NCBI RefSeq assembly: GCF_026410385.1
Contig: NZ_JAPMLT010000002.1
Location: 372,001-436,000, forward strand
From: Tumebacillus lacus
GTDB lineage: Bacteria > Bacillota > Bacilli > Tumebacillales > Tumebacillaceae
DNA: 64,000 bases
Direction: 5' to 3'
Below, piece by piece: positions 7,179 through 15,166 of this stretch. The position numbers and the translations under genes are program-made. The notes under the pieces are model-generated. The model had not been told where the DNA came from, searched no databases, and saw nothing but the letters and a program-made list of their open reading frames with translations. How positions within the stretch are numbered: position 1 is the first letter of the stretch; each line of letters begins with the position of its first letter.

Positions 7179-9035
7179 CTCCCAGTACTTGAGGAACGGA
7201 TACGGATTGATCGCGGCAAATCCGGCCGCGTTGTCATACAGCCCGAAATGCAGGTGCGGGGCAAATTTGCCGGTCGTGCCTTCCGGGCCGTAGCCGGTGG
7301 CACCGACGTAGCCGATCAACTGGCCTTTGCTGACCCGCACGCCTTTGCCAAGCCCCGGGGCATAGCGGGACATGTGGGCGTAGTAGACGGAGTAGTCGGT
7401 GTTGTCGAGGCGGATCGTCACTCGCCAGCCGCCCAGTTCGCTCCAGCCGTAGTTGGTGATCACGCCGCTGCCGACCGAGACGAGCGGCGTGCCGGACGGG
7501 GCCATGATGTCGGTGCCTTCGTGCTGGCGGTATTCGCCGGTCGTCGGATTGTAGGTGCGGGTGTCGCCCCATGTGTCGCGCAACGGGTCGTAGCCGGTGC
7601 GGCTCTGAAACGGGAAGATAAAGTTTGCGTTGCCCAGTTGCGCGACGGCGGTCGGGTCGGCGCCGCTCAGGTAGCTCTCCGCAGGCGGCGGTGGCGGCAC
7701 GTAGCCGGGGATCATCAGCCGCTGGCCGGCGATCAGCGAGTCGCCGGTCATGCCGCTGGCCTGCTTGATCGCATCCACCGTCGTGTTGTAGCGGGCGGCG
7801 AGGCCGGACAGGGTGTCGCCCGGCTGCACGATGTATTCGCCGGCTGCCGGGGCCGGAGCGGGGGCTGTCGGCGTCGGCGTCGGCGTGGCGGTGCCGGACG
7901 GGATCGTCAGTTTTTGCCCGACGTAGATCATGTCGCTCGTCAGGTTGTTCGCCGTGCGGATCGCCGTCACCGTCGTGCCGTAGCGAGCTGCGATCACGGA
8001 GAGCGAGTCTCCGGCGACGACCGTGTACGTGACGGTCGTCGGGGCAGGCGCAGGCGCGGTCGGTGTCGGCGCGGGAGTCGGTGCTGTCGGTGCAGGTGCG
8101 GCAGATGCCGGGATCGTCAGTTGTTTGCCGACGGTGAGCGTGTCGGTGGTCAGCCCGTTTGCCGTTTTGATCGCGCTGATCGTCACGTTGAAGCGGGCTG
8201 CGATCAGCCACAGCGAGTCGCCCGGCTGCACGGTGTAGAGCATGGCCTTGGCCGGGATGAGCAGCTTTTCACCGGGATAGAGGCCGGCGGTGGCCGTCAT
8301 GCCGTTGAGCCGCTGGATGGCATCGACGGTGGTGCCGCGATTCGTGGCGATCTTCCACAGCGAATCGCCGCTCTGCACAGTGTAGACTTCGCTCGGCTGC
8401 ATCGACAGCACGGCAGCGGAGCGGTACGTGTCATAGACGTAGTTCGCCCCCATCTGGCGTGCGAGAAACTCAGCCGAGACGTAGGAGGTGCTGCCGATCA
8501 GCGTCAGCGGTTCCTCCATCGTGATGGTGCGGCCGCCGACGACCGCTTGGTTGCTACCGATGGTGAAGACCATTTTCAACGCGCCCCGTGTGACGGTGAC
8601 CTGCCGCGTCGCGGAGTCGAAGCTGACCGTCCCGCCAAGTCCCTCCGCCACCGGCCGGACCGGGACGATCAGATGCCCGTTTTGCATCTGCGGCGTGCAC
8701 GCCACGCACTGCACGCCGTTCAGGTAGAGTTGCATCGTGGATGCGGCGTAGGCGGTCTGTGAGCCGAGCCCGGTCTTGCCTCCCAGTTCACCGCCCGCCA
8801 TCGTTACGAGCAGCATCGAGCCGAGAAACACTTTGACCGTCTTGATCGAGGAACCGGCGTATTTATCGGCCAGGTAGCGGCGCACGGTGATCTCGACGCG
8901 CTCGTTGCGCTCCTCTTCCCCGAGCGGACCGCCGGTCTCTGCCAAAAAGTCCAGATGGCGAAGGAAAACGTGCAGCTCGCCGCCGTTTTGCGTCTGCACC
9001 CATTTTTCACGCAGAATGTACGGAGGATGTGGCAT
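7167..9035 (-). CDS. Multi-LysM cell-wall protein with copper-amine-oxidase-like stalk domain and C-terminal M23 endopeptidase
   Basis: A 622-residue probable wall hydrolase. An N-terminal cytoplasmic part (1-63) precedes one membrane segment near 64-82. Residues about 98-205 match the copper amine oxidase N-terminal-like repeat (LIVPVRPVAEGLGGTVSFD, then YVSAEFLARQMGA). Four LysM modules follow (each opening YTVQ/V-x-GDSLW/S or YIVQPGDTL), separated by Pro/Thr/Ala linkers, and should bind peptidoglycan. The C-terminal M23 domain keeps HEGTD, YYAHM and HLHFG, so it looks catalytically complete, unlike the neighbouring SpoIIQ. AAAGGAGG upstream of ATG 9035 fixes the start. It lies between murA and spoIID, so a role in sporulation or wall remodelling is plausible but not shown. 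Confidence 0.85.
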   Translation of the reverse strand: MPHPPYILREKWVQTQNGGELHVFLRHLDFLAETGGPLGEEERNERVEITVRRYLADKYAGSSIKTVKVFLGSMLLVTMAGGELGGKTGLGSQTAYAASTMQLYLNGVQCVACTPQMQNGHLIVPVRPVAEGLGGTVSFDSATRQVTVTRGALKMVFTIGSNQAVVGGRTITMEEPLTLIGSTSYVSAEFLARQMGANYVYDTYRSAAVLSMQPSEVYTVQSGDSLWKIATNRGTTVDAIQRLNGMTATAGLYPGEKLLIPAKAMLYTVQPGDSLWLIAARFNVTISAIKTANGLTTDTLTVGKQLTIPASAAPAPTAPTPAPTPTAPAPAPTTVTYTVVAGDSLSVIAARYGTTVTAIRTANNLTSDMIYVGQKLTIPSGTATPTPTPTAPAPAPAAGEYIVQPGDTLSGLAARYNTTVDAIKQASGMTGDSLIAGQRLMIPGYVPPPPPAESYLSGADPTAVAQLGNANFIFPFQSRTGYDPLRDTWGDTRTYNPTTGEYRQHEGTDIMAPSGTPLVSVGSGVITNYGWSELGGWRVTIRLDNTDYSVYYAHMSRYAPGLGKGVRVSKGQLIGYVGATGYGPEGTTGKFAPHLHFGLYDNAAGFAAINPYPFLKYWETRL

Positions 9036-9100
9036 CAGCAGGAATACCTCCTTTTGCTAGATCCTCCTCAGTCTGCCACGTTTACATGGATGTGATTCCC

Positions 9101-9532
9101 CTAGTTGTTTACAAACCCGACTTCAAATCGTTCGCCGTCGATGATGACGACGCGTGCTTCGAGATGTAGGACTTGCTGATACATTTCGATAGCGAAATTG
9201 GGAATGAAATTGTCTAGATGATCCCACTCGCCTTGGGCAAGAAATCCGACCGTTCCCATTCCGCCCGGAAAGTGCTGAACCAAGCTCAATTCCAAATGGT
9301 CCCCCTCTTCGTACTCATAGAATACGTTTCGTGCTTCTCCTGTGCTCTGCAACCAGTGAAAGGATGCCACTTCTTCGAAAACAAGCTTTGAATGAGTGAC
9401 CTTCCCATAGTCGACCGCATGAACGATAAACTCGATTTTTTTGCGCAAAGGATCAAATGTAAGTTCATCGATGATAGCAGCCCATAAAGTGTCCAAGCGT
9501 TGCTGCAGGTAACTTCTCTGCATGTTCTTCAC
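9101..9532 (-). CDS. Uncharacterised small protein, YxiG-like
   Basis: A 143-residue soluble protein with no signal peptide or membrane segment. Its pattern (LWxAIIDELTFDPLRKKIEF, then a Phe/Trp-rich core and Glu/Asp-rich surface) recalls the YxiG-like small proteins that occur near polymorphic toxin genes, but this is a visual impression. Base composition is clearly lower in GC than its neighbours, which suggests recent acquisition. It is separated from the LysM gene by about 65 bp and from murA by a terminator. No toxin gene is adjacent. Function unknown. Confidence 0.6.
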   Translation of the reverse strand: MKNMQRSYLQQRLDTLWAAIIDELTFDPLRKKIEFIVHAVDYGKVTHSKLVFEEVASFHWLQSTGEARNVFYEYEEGDHLELSLVQHFPGGMGTVGFLAQGEWDHLDNFIPNFAIEMYQQVLHLEARVVIIDGERFEVGFVNN

Positions 9533-9559
9533 TCACTTTCCTTTTGTGTTTTTATGAAA

Positions 9560-9581
9560 AAGAAAAAACCTTCGCAAGGTT
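9560..9581 (-). terminator. murA terminator
   Basis: On the minus strand AACCTT-GCG-AAGGTT (plus 9567-9581) is followed by T6. An overlapping longer pairing, AACCCTTCGC (9606-9615 region) with GCGAAGG, is also possible, so the transcript end may fold in two ways. Confidence 0.65.
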
Positions 9582-9628
9582 GAAAGCAACATGCTCTCTG
9601 TGTCTCGCGAAGGGTTCGTTCCCAAATA

Positions 9629-10927
9629 TTAAGTTGCTTTCTTCTCGATAAGGCTAAACGGTTCGGCCTCCACCCGCTTCAGCTCTGCGCCAAGGCGCAT
9701 GAACTTGTCGCAGATGTCGACGTAGCCGCGGTCGATGTGGTGTACGCCGTAGACCTCGGTGTCGCCTTCGGCGACGAGGCCGGCGAGGATCAGGCAAGCG
9801 CCTGCACGCAGGTCGGTCGAGGTGACTTTGGCACCCTGGAGACGCGGCACGCCTTTGATCATCGCGGTGCGGCCGTCGATGCGGATGTCCGCGCCCATGC
9901 GCTTGAGCTCGGCGACGTGCATGAAGCGGTTTTCAAACACCGTCTCGGTGATGAACGACGTGCCAGGCGTGACGGTGAGCATCGCCATCATCTGCGCTTG
10001 CAGGTCGGTCGGGAAGCCCGGATAGACCAGCGTCTTGACGTCGAGCGGACGCAGCGGACCGTTCGCCGTCACGCGCACGCCGTAGACGTCATCGACCACC
10101 GTCGCGCCACTTTCCTTCAATTTGAAGAGCAGCGGCGTCAGGTGGTTGGAGATCGCGCCTTCGACGTAGACGTCACCGCCGGTGATCGCAGCGCCGATCA
10201 GGAACGTGCCCGCCTCGATGCGGTCCGGGATCACCGTATGCTCGACGCCGCGCAGTTCGCGCACGCCGTTGATGCGGATCTCGTCGGTGCCGGCTCCGCG
10301 CACCTCAGCCCCCATCTTGTTGAGATAGTTGGCGAGGTCGACGATCTCCGGCTCTTTGGCCGCGTTTTCGATGACGGTCTTGCCGTCTGCAAGGACGGCC
10401 GCCATCATGATGTTCTGCGTCGCGCCCACCGATGCGAAATCCAAATAAATCTTCGCACCGCGCAGACGACCGCCTGCGACGCGGGCTTCGATAAAGCCGT
10501 TGCCGATCTCAACCTCGGCACCCAGCGCTTCGAACCCTTTGATGTGCAGGTCGATCGGACGCTCCCCGATGGAGCAGCCGCCCGGCATCGCGACGCGCGC
10601 GTAGCCAAAGCGGGAGAGCAACGGCCCGAGGACAAGAAAAGAAGCCCGCATTTTCCGAACGAGGTCGGCCGGTGCTTCTTTGGACTCCACCGTTTCGGCA
10701 GAAAGGGACAGACGGGTCGAGTCGACCCACTCTGCTTCCACGCCCATCACTTCAAGCAAAGAAATCATATGTCTGACGTCCGAAAGATTCGGCACGTCCT
10801 CTAAAACACTCGCACCCCGGCTCGGCAGAAGCGCCGCCGCTAAGATCGGCAAAACGGCGTTTTTTGCGCCGCTGGCCCTCACGGAGCCCGAGAGTCGTTG
10901 TCCACCCTGTACGACAATTCTGGTCAA
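9629..10927 (-). CDS. murA: UDP-N-acetylglucosamine 1-carboxyvinyltransferase MurA
   Basis: Transfers enolpyruvate from PEP to UDP-GlcNAc, the first committed step of peptidoglycan synthesis. The 432-residue length is typical. Conserved features: substrate-binding Lys22-Asn23 in SGAKNAVLP, and the PEP-binding loop [11 protein letters not shown] with catalytic Cys118 (the fosfomycin target). I chose TTG at 10927..10925 because GGAGG lies 8 bases upstream and homologues start at this point; the in-frame GTG at 10942 overlaps that site. It lies downstream of ywmB and upstream of the wall and spore genes, as murAA does in B. subtilis. Confidence 0.96.
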   Translation of the reverse strand: MTRIVVQGGQRLSGSVRASGAKNAVLPILAAALLPSRGASVLEDVPNLSDVRHMISLLEVMGVEAEWVDSTRLSLSAETVESKEAPADLVRKMRASFLVLGPLLSRFGYARVAMPGGCSIGERPIDLHIKGFEALGAEVEIGNGFIEARVAGGRLRGAKIYLDFASVGATQNIMMAAVLADGKTVIENAAKEPEIVDLANYLNKMGAEVRGAGTDEIRINGVRELRGVEHTVIPDRIEAGTFLIGAAITGGDVYVEGAISNHLTPLLFKLKESGATVVDDVYGVRVTANGPLRPLDVKTLVYPGFPTDLQAQMMAMLTVTPGTSFITETVFENRFMHVAELKRMGADIRIDGRTAMIKGVPRLQGAKVTSTDLRAGACLILAGLVAEGDTEVYGVHHIDRGYVDICDKFMRLGAELKRVEAEPFSLIEKKAT

Positions 10928-10966
10928 TGCTGTAACCTCCACAGGCGGGGCGAATCTTACGAGCCC

Positions 10967-11725
10967 TCAATACTCAATGGTCACGATCGGAGAACCTACC
11001 AGCACACGGGTTTGACCGCGCTTTTCGTCATAGTGAACGGCCACTTGCAGGTTCATTTTGTTCCCATTGGTCACTATGTAATCCTTGGTCAGAGGAGAAT
11101 ACCCGGATACGCTGGTGACAAGGTCCGAACGGACGCCTTCGATCTCTTTGGCTTTGGCCTTTTTGAAGATCGTTTCGACCAATTCGTTCGTTTTGCCGTC
11201 CTCCATTTTATCAGCAAGCAAACCTGAGATACAAGTACTAATTTGTGGGACGGTGCCGAGTTGCAGCGCGGTGTCGCGCACGCGTTGGATCGAAGCCGAA
11301 TAATCGGTCAGGTCCGACGTCTTGCGTTCGACGCGCACAGCCAGCACGGTCTGCGGGGCTTGGTCTTGGAATTTCAGGGAAGAGAGGGTCAGTTGCACCT
11401 CCGAACCGTTGGTCCAAGTGCCGCGCAGCACGTAGGAATTTTGGTCGCCTTGATGTTTGACCGATTCCTGTGCCCCTTCGACGGCCAGCGTTTTCGAGAG
11501 GGTCTGCCCCATCTCCTTCAGCTCGTCTGTCGATTTGTAGTCCTTGCTCACCACCGACCAGTTGTGGATCGAGTAGCCTTCGACGTCTGCAGACGACGCG
11601 ATGAAAGCCCGGGTGAGAAACTCGCCCGTGTCTGTCGACTGGGCGATGGTTTGGCGGCTGTTCATAAATTGAAAGCCTGCAAGCAGGAAACAGAAGATGA
11701 TACCGAGTACTCCGATTTTTTTCAT
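10967..11725 (-). CDS. ywmB: YwmB family protein (TATA-box-binding-like fold)
   Basis: A 252-residue exported protein of the YwmB family. It has an N-terminal signal or anchor (MKKIGVLGIIFCFLLAGFQF). The body carries the two-lobed pattern, with repeated VQLTLSS/VAVHYDE-type strands, seen in that family. It directly precedes murA in the same orientation, exactly as ywmB precedes murAA in B. subtilis, and the two genes are only about 40 bp apart. Biochemical function is not established for the family. The ATG at 11725 is followed by a canonical signal sequence, so the start is reasonable. Confidence 0.8.
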   Translation of the reverse strand: MKKIGVLGIIFCFLLAGFQFMNSRQTIAQSTDTGEFLTRAFIASSADVEGYSIHNWSVVSKDYKSTDELKEMGQTLSKTLAVEGAQESVKHQGDQNSYVLRGTWTNGSEVQLTLSSLKFQDQAPQTVLAVRVERKTSDLTDYSASIQRVRDTALQLGTVPQISTCISGLLADKMEDGKTNELVETIFKKAKAKEIEGVRSDLVTSVSGYSPLTKDYIVTNGNKMNLQVAVHYDEKRGQTRVLVGSPIVTIEY

Positions 11726-11819
11726 GAGAATCGCTCCCGACTGTCTGAATGGATGTTACCCATTCTGACCGCCGGACGATCTCTTTATACCTTTTGCTAG
11801 AAAAAGAGTTTGCTAGTTT

Positions 11820-12026
11820 TCACCGCAACAGCGAGGTCGCGAGCAGATATTCATTTAAAAAGCGCGACAACTGGTAGCCGAGCAAGATCGCCACCAAAAG
11901 TCGCAACACAGCGGCCGGTTTGCTCTTGGCGTCTTTGAGAAACACTTCCCAACGCACGGCCGACAGCGCGTACCAGGCGATCATCACGCCGAACAACAAA
12001 AAGATCAGATTGAAGACGGCAATCAT
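11820..12026 (-). CDS. ywzB: Small membrane protein YwzB (DUF1146)
   Basis: A 68-residue integral membrane protein with two predicted helices (residues about 3-24 and 40-60) separated by a basic loop WEVFLKDAKSKPA. The sequence pattern (ALSAVRWEVFLKD, ILLGYQLSRFLNEY) fits the DUF1146/YwzB family. In B. subtilis ywzB sits between the atp operon and ywmB. Here the nuo operon has been inserted between atpC and ywzB. Function unknown. Confidence 0.8.
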   Translation of the reverse strand: MIAVFNLIFLLFGVMIAWYALSAVRWEVFLKDAKSKPAAVLRLLVAILLGYQLSRFLNEYLLATSLLR

Positions 12027-12067
12027 GCAAAGATCCCCCCTGTTCTCCTCTATCCTACCACAAATAT

Positions 12068-12110
12068 GAAAAAAGACCCCGAGACTTTCGTCCCGGAGCC
12101 TTTTTTTTCG
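12068..12110 (-). terminator. nuo operon terminator
   Basis: Imperfect stem GACCCCGAGAC / GTCCCGGAGCC (12075-12100) with a TTTC loop, flanked by A and T runs on both sides. It lies just after nuoN. Confidence 0.75.
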
Positions 12111-12119
12111 ACAATTTTT

Positions 12120-13640
12120 TTAGCCGAACCAGTGCAAACCGTTCAGTACGTCGAGGAACAGGTTCGGGAAGACCCCGAGACCGACAGTCCCGATCAGACC
12201 GATCCAGACGATCAGGTTCAGCGACCACGGCAGGCCGAGCTTCGGCACGGCGGTGCCTTCTTCGGAGGTCTCGCCGGCGAAGATCGCCTTGAGCACGCCG
12301 AAGTAGTAGTAGAACGCAATCGCGGAGGTGACGAACAGGAGTGCCGCCAGCCAGTACAGGCCGGTGTTGATCGCCCCGAGGAAGATGTAGAACTTCCCGA
12401 AGAAGCCGGCGGTGATCGGCATGCCCGCCATCGAGAGCAGGAACACCGACATCGCCACCGCTTGGAACGGCGAACGTTTGTACAGTCCGCGGAAGGCGTC
12501 GATGGTCTCGTTGCCCGCCTCGCGGGTGACGGCGGTGAGCACGGCGAACGCGCCCATCGTCATGAACAGGTAGCCGGCGAGGTAGAACACCGTCTCGCCG
12601 AGGGCGAGCCAGATGTTGTGCTCGTTGGTACCTTTGCCGAGTGTGACGAGCGGGATCAGCAGGTAGCCGGCCTGTGCGACCGAGGAGTACGCGAGCAGGC
12701 GCTTGATGTTCTTTTGCGCCAGTGCTGCCACGTTTCCGACGATCATCGTCAGGGCCGCGAAGATCGCGAGGTAGATGTACAACTCACCGAACTCGCGAGC
12801 GAAGCCCCAGATGAAGGTGCGGATGATCAGCGCGAAGCCTGCCGCCTTGGAGACGACGGCGAGGAACGAGGTGATCGGGTTGGCCGCGCCTTCGTAGGTG
12901 TCGGGCGCCCATTGGTGGAACGGCACGAGCGAGATCTTGACGCCAAAGCCGACCAGCATCAGGAGGAAGCCGAGCAGGAGCACCGGCTGCATCTCCATCC
13001 ACATCTGAGCGATCATCTGACCGCCGAGGGCGATGTTGGTCTGGCCGGTGATGCCGTAGATAAACGACATGCCGTAGAGCACAAACGCCGATGCGATGGA
13101 GCCGATGACGAGATATTTCATCGCGCCTTCGGTCGCTTTCGAATTGCCCTTGCGCATCGCCACCAAGATGTAGGAGGAGATCGAGAGGATCTCAAGGCCC
13201 ACAAACAAGGTGATCAGGTCGAACGCGGACGCCATCGTCATCGCACCGACCGTGCCGAACAGCAGCAGGTAGGTGTATTCAGGCACGGCGACCAGCGGGT
13301 TTTTCTTGAAGAAGTCAATCGACATGATCAGCGTGAACAAGGTGCCGAACAGGAAGATCAGCTTGAACACGTTGCCGTAGTCGTCGAGGACGTACAGCAT
13401 GTTGGAGAGCTGACCCGGCCCCTCCGCTGCGACGACGCCGAAGTTGCGGATGACGAGCACGATCGCGACGATCACCGTCACCACGCCCAGCCACGGCGAG
13501 AGGCGGCGGGAGGTTCCTTTGGAAACGAACAGGTCGAACAGCAGGATGGCGAAACCGGCGAGGATCATGATCAGCTCCGGCGCCATCACGTGCCAGACAT
13601 CAGAGAACGTGATGGTGGTAAAGCCTGTGGTCAAATTCAT
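12120..13640 (-). CDS. nuoN: NADH-quinone oxidoreductase-like complex subunit N
   Basis: A 506-residue antiporter-like membrane subunit of complex I with about 14 predicted helices. Family motifs include YILVAMRKGNSKATEGAMKYLVIG and the proton-channel segment VSLVPFHQWAPDTYEGAANPITSFLAVVSKAAGFAL, with the conserved Lys in the broken helix. It is the last gene of the nuo operon, five bases after nuoM, and is followed by the operon terminator. Confidence 0.95.
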   Translation of the reverse strand: MNLTTGFTTITFSDVWHVMAPELIMILAGFAILLFDLFVSKGTSRRLSPWLGVVTVIVAIVLVIRNFGVVAAEGPGQLSNMLYVLDDYGNVFKLIFLFGTLFTLIMSIDFFKKNPLVAVPEYTYLLLFGTVGAMTMASAFDLITLFVGLEILSISSYILVAMRKGNSKATEGAMKYLVIGSIASAFVLYGMSFIYGITGQTNIALGGQMIAQMWMEMQPVLLLGFLLMLVGFGVKISLVPFHQWAPDTYEGAANPITSFLAVVSKAAGFALIIRTFIWGFAREFGELYIYLAIFAALTMIVGNVAALAQKNIKRLLAYSSVAQAGYLLIPLVTLGKGTNEHNIWLALGETVFYLAGYLFMTMGAFAVLTAVTREAGNETIDAFRGLYKRSPFQAVAMSVFLLSMAGMPITAGFFGKFYIFLGAINTGLYWLAALLFVTSAIAFYYYFGVLKAIFAGETSEEGTAVPKLGLPWSLNLIVWIGLIGTVGLGVFPNLFLDVLNGLHWFG

Positions 13641-13645
13641 ATCGT

Positions 13646-15166
13646 CTAGCCTCCTATCCCGGTGACATAAGAGAGAATCGTCGGGTTCACCAGGTCACCG
13701 AGGATCGACGGGTAGATACCGATCAGGAGGATCAGCGCGGTCAGGACGATCATCGGCAAGTACTCGATCGCCTTTGCGTCCGACACGCCTTCCAGCGCTG
13801 CGGTCGTCGGCCCGTAGGTGGTGCGTTGCATCGCCCACAGGAGGTAGACAGCCGCCAAGATGATCCCCAGCGTACCGACGGCCGCCAGCACCGGGAACGC
13901 GTCAAACGCGCCGATGAAGGCCAGCACTTCGGAGATAAAGCCGCTCATACCCGGCAGGCCGAGCGAACCGAGCGCCGCTGCCAGCAGGAAGCCGGAGAGG
14001 ATCGGCATCGGTTTGGACAGACCGCCCAGCGCGCCGATCATCGTCGTGCCGGTGCGCTCTTGGATCGCGCCGATCAGGAAGAAGAGCAGACCCGAGAGCA
14101 GACCGGAGGAGATCGTCATGAAGATCCCGCCTTGCAGACCCGCTTCGTTCATCGCCGCCACCCCGAGGAGCACGACGCCCATGTGCGAGATCGCGGAGAA
14201 GGCGAGCAGTCGGCGCCAGTCCTTCTGTACCATCGCGATCAGAGCGGCGTAGACGATGTTGATCACGCCGATGAGGGCGATCAGCGTCGCAAAGTATTGC
14301 ACGGCATCCGGCAGGATGCCGACCCCGATGCGGAACAAGAGGTACGCGCCGATCTTCATCAGCACGCCGCCGACCAGCATCGAGACAGCGGCCGGCGCTT
14401 GCTCATGCGTGTCCGGCAGCCAGGTGTGGAACGGGAAGAACGCTTCCTCGATCAGGATCGCCAGCAGGAGCACCAGGAAGATGCCCTGTTTGAACGCAGC
14501 CGTGATCAGGTCCGGCGATGCTTTGGCGAACGCATCGGCGATGTTGACCATGTTCATCGAGATCACGCCGGTCGCATCGGCCGCTTTGAACGCCAGCGCG
14601 ACAAAAGCGACGAGGACGAAGGCGGACGCGATGCCGCGGTAGACGAGGAACTTGGTCGCCACCGCGCCTTTGCGGTCGCCGCCCCAGATGCCGATCAGGA
14701 AGTACATCGGGATCAAGGTCAGCTCGAGGAACAGGAAGAACAGGAACAGGTCGAGGGCGACGAAGCAGCCGTACAGACCTGCGACGAGCAGCATCACCCA
14801 GAGGTAGTACTCTTTGACGCGGTGCTGGATGTTTTTCGATGCCAGCACGGCGAGGAAGGTGATGATGCCGGTCAGGAGCAGGAACGGCAGCGAGAGGCCG
14901 TCGATCCCGAGGTCAAAACCGATGGTCAGCGCTTTGTCTTGGTAGACGTGCGCGATGTTGATCCATTCGTAGTGCGTCGTGTACTGCATGCCTGCGAGGT
15001 CTTGGTCAAAACCTGCGTAGACGAAGATCGAGAGCAGCAGGGACAGCGCCGTGGCGATCAAGGCGACCGCACGGGCTTGGCCTTGGTTGCTGCGCGGGAC
15101 AAACCCGATGATCAGTGCAGCGATCAGCGGCAGGAGGACGATGAACGTCAGCAGATTGCCCGTCAT
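13646..15166 (-). CDS. nuoM: NADH-quinone oxidoreductase-like complex subunit M
   Basis: A 506-residue antiporter-like subunit (about 14 helices). Diagnostic blocks are the LFFLFLELTLIPMYFLIG segment with the helix-5 Glu, and FPFHTWLPDTHEQAPAAVSMLVGGVLMKIGAY around the conserved Lys. Its start codon directly abuts the nuoL stop, which indicates translational coupling. It translocates protons across the membrane as part of complex I. Confidence 0.95.
   Translation of the reverse strand: MTGNLLTFIVLLPLIAALIIGFVPRSNQGQARAVALIATALSLLLSIFVYAGFDQDLAGMQYTTHYEWINIAHVYQDKALTIGFDLGIDGLSLPFLLLTGIITFLAVLASKNIQHRVKEYYLWVMLLVAGLYGCFVALDLFLFFLFLELTLIPMYFLIGIWGGDRKGAVATKFLVYRGIASAFVLVAFVALAFKAADATGVISMNMVNIADAFAKASPDLITAAFKQGIFLVLLLAILIEEAFFPFHTWLPDTHEQAPAAVSMLVGGVLMKIGAYLLFRIGVGILPDAVQYFATLIALIGVINIVYAALIAMVQKDWRRLLAFSAISHMGVVLLGVAAMNEAGLQGGIFMTISSGLLSGLLFFLIGAIQERTGTTMIGALGGLSKPMPILSGFLLAAALGSLGLPGMSGFISEVLAFIGAFDAFPVLAAVGTLGIILAAVYLLWAMQRTTYGPTTAALEGVSDAKAIEYLPMIVLTALILLIGIYPSILGDLVNPTILSYVTGIGG

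Noticed and set aside
7167-8762. Long plus-strand open frames opposite the LysM gene, nuo genes and others (up to 714 codons)
   Set aside because: They mirror real minus-strand genes, have Arg/Asp/Gln/His-rich products without domains, and lack ribosome binding sites. This is the usual effect of high GC on the antisense frame.
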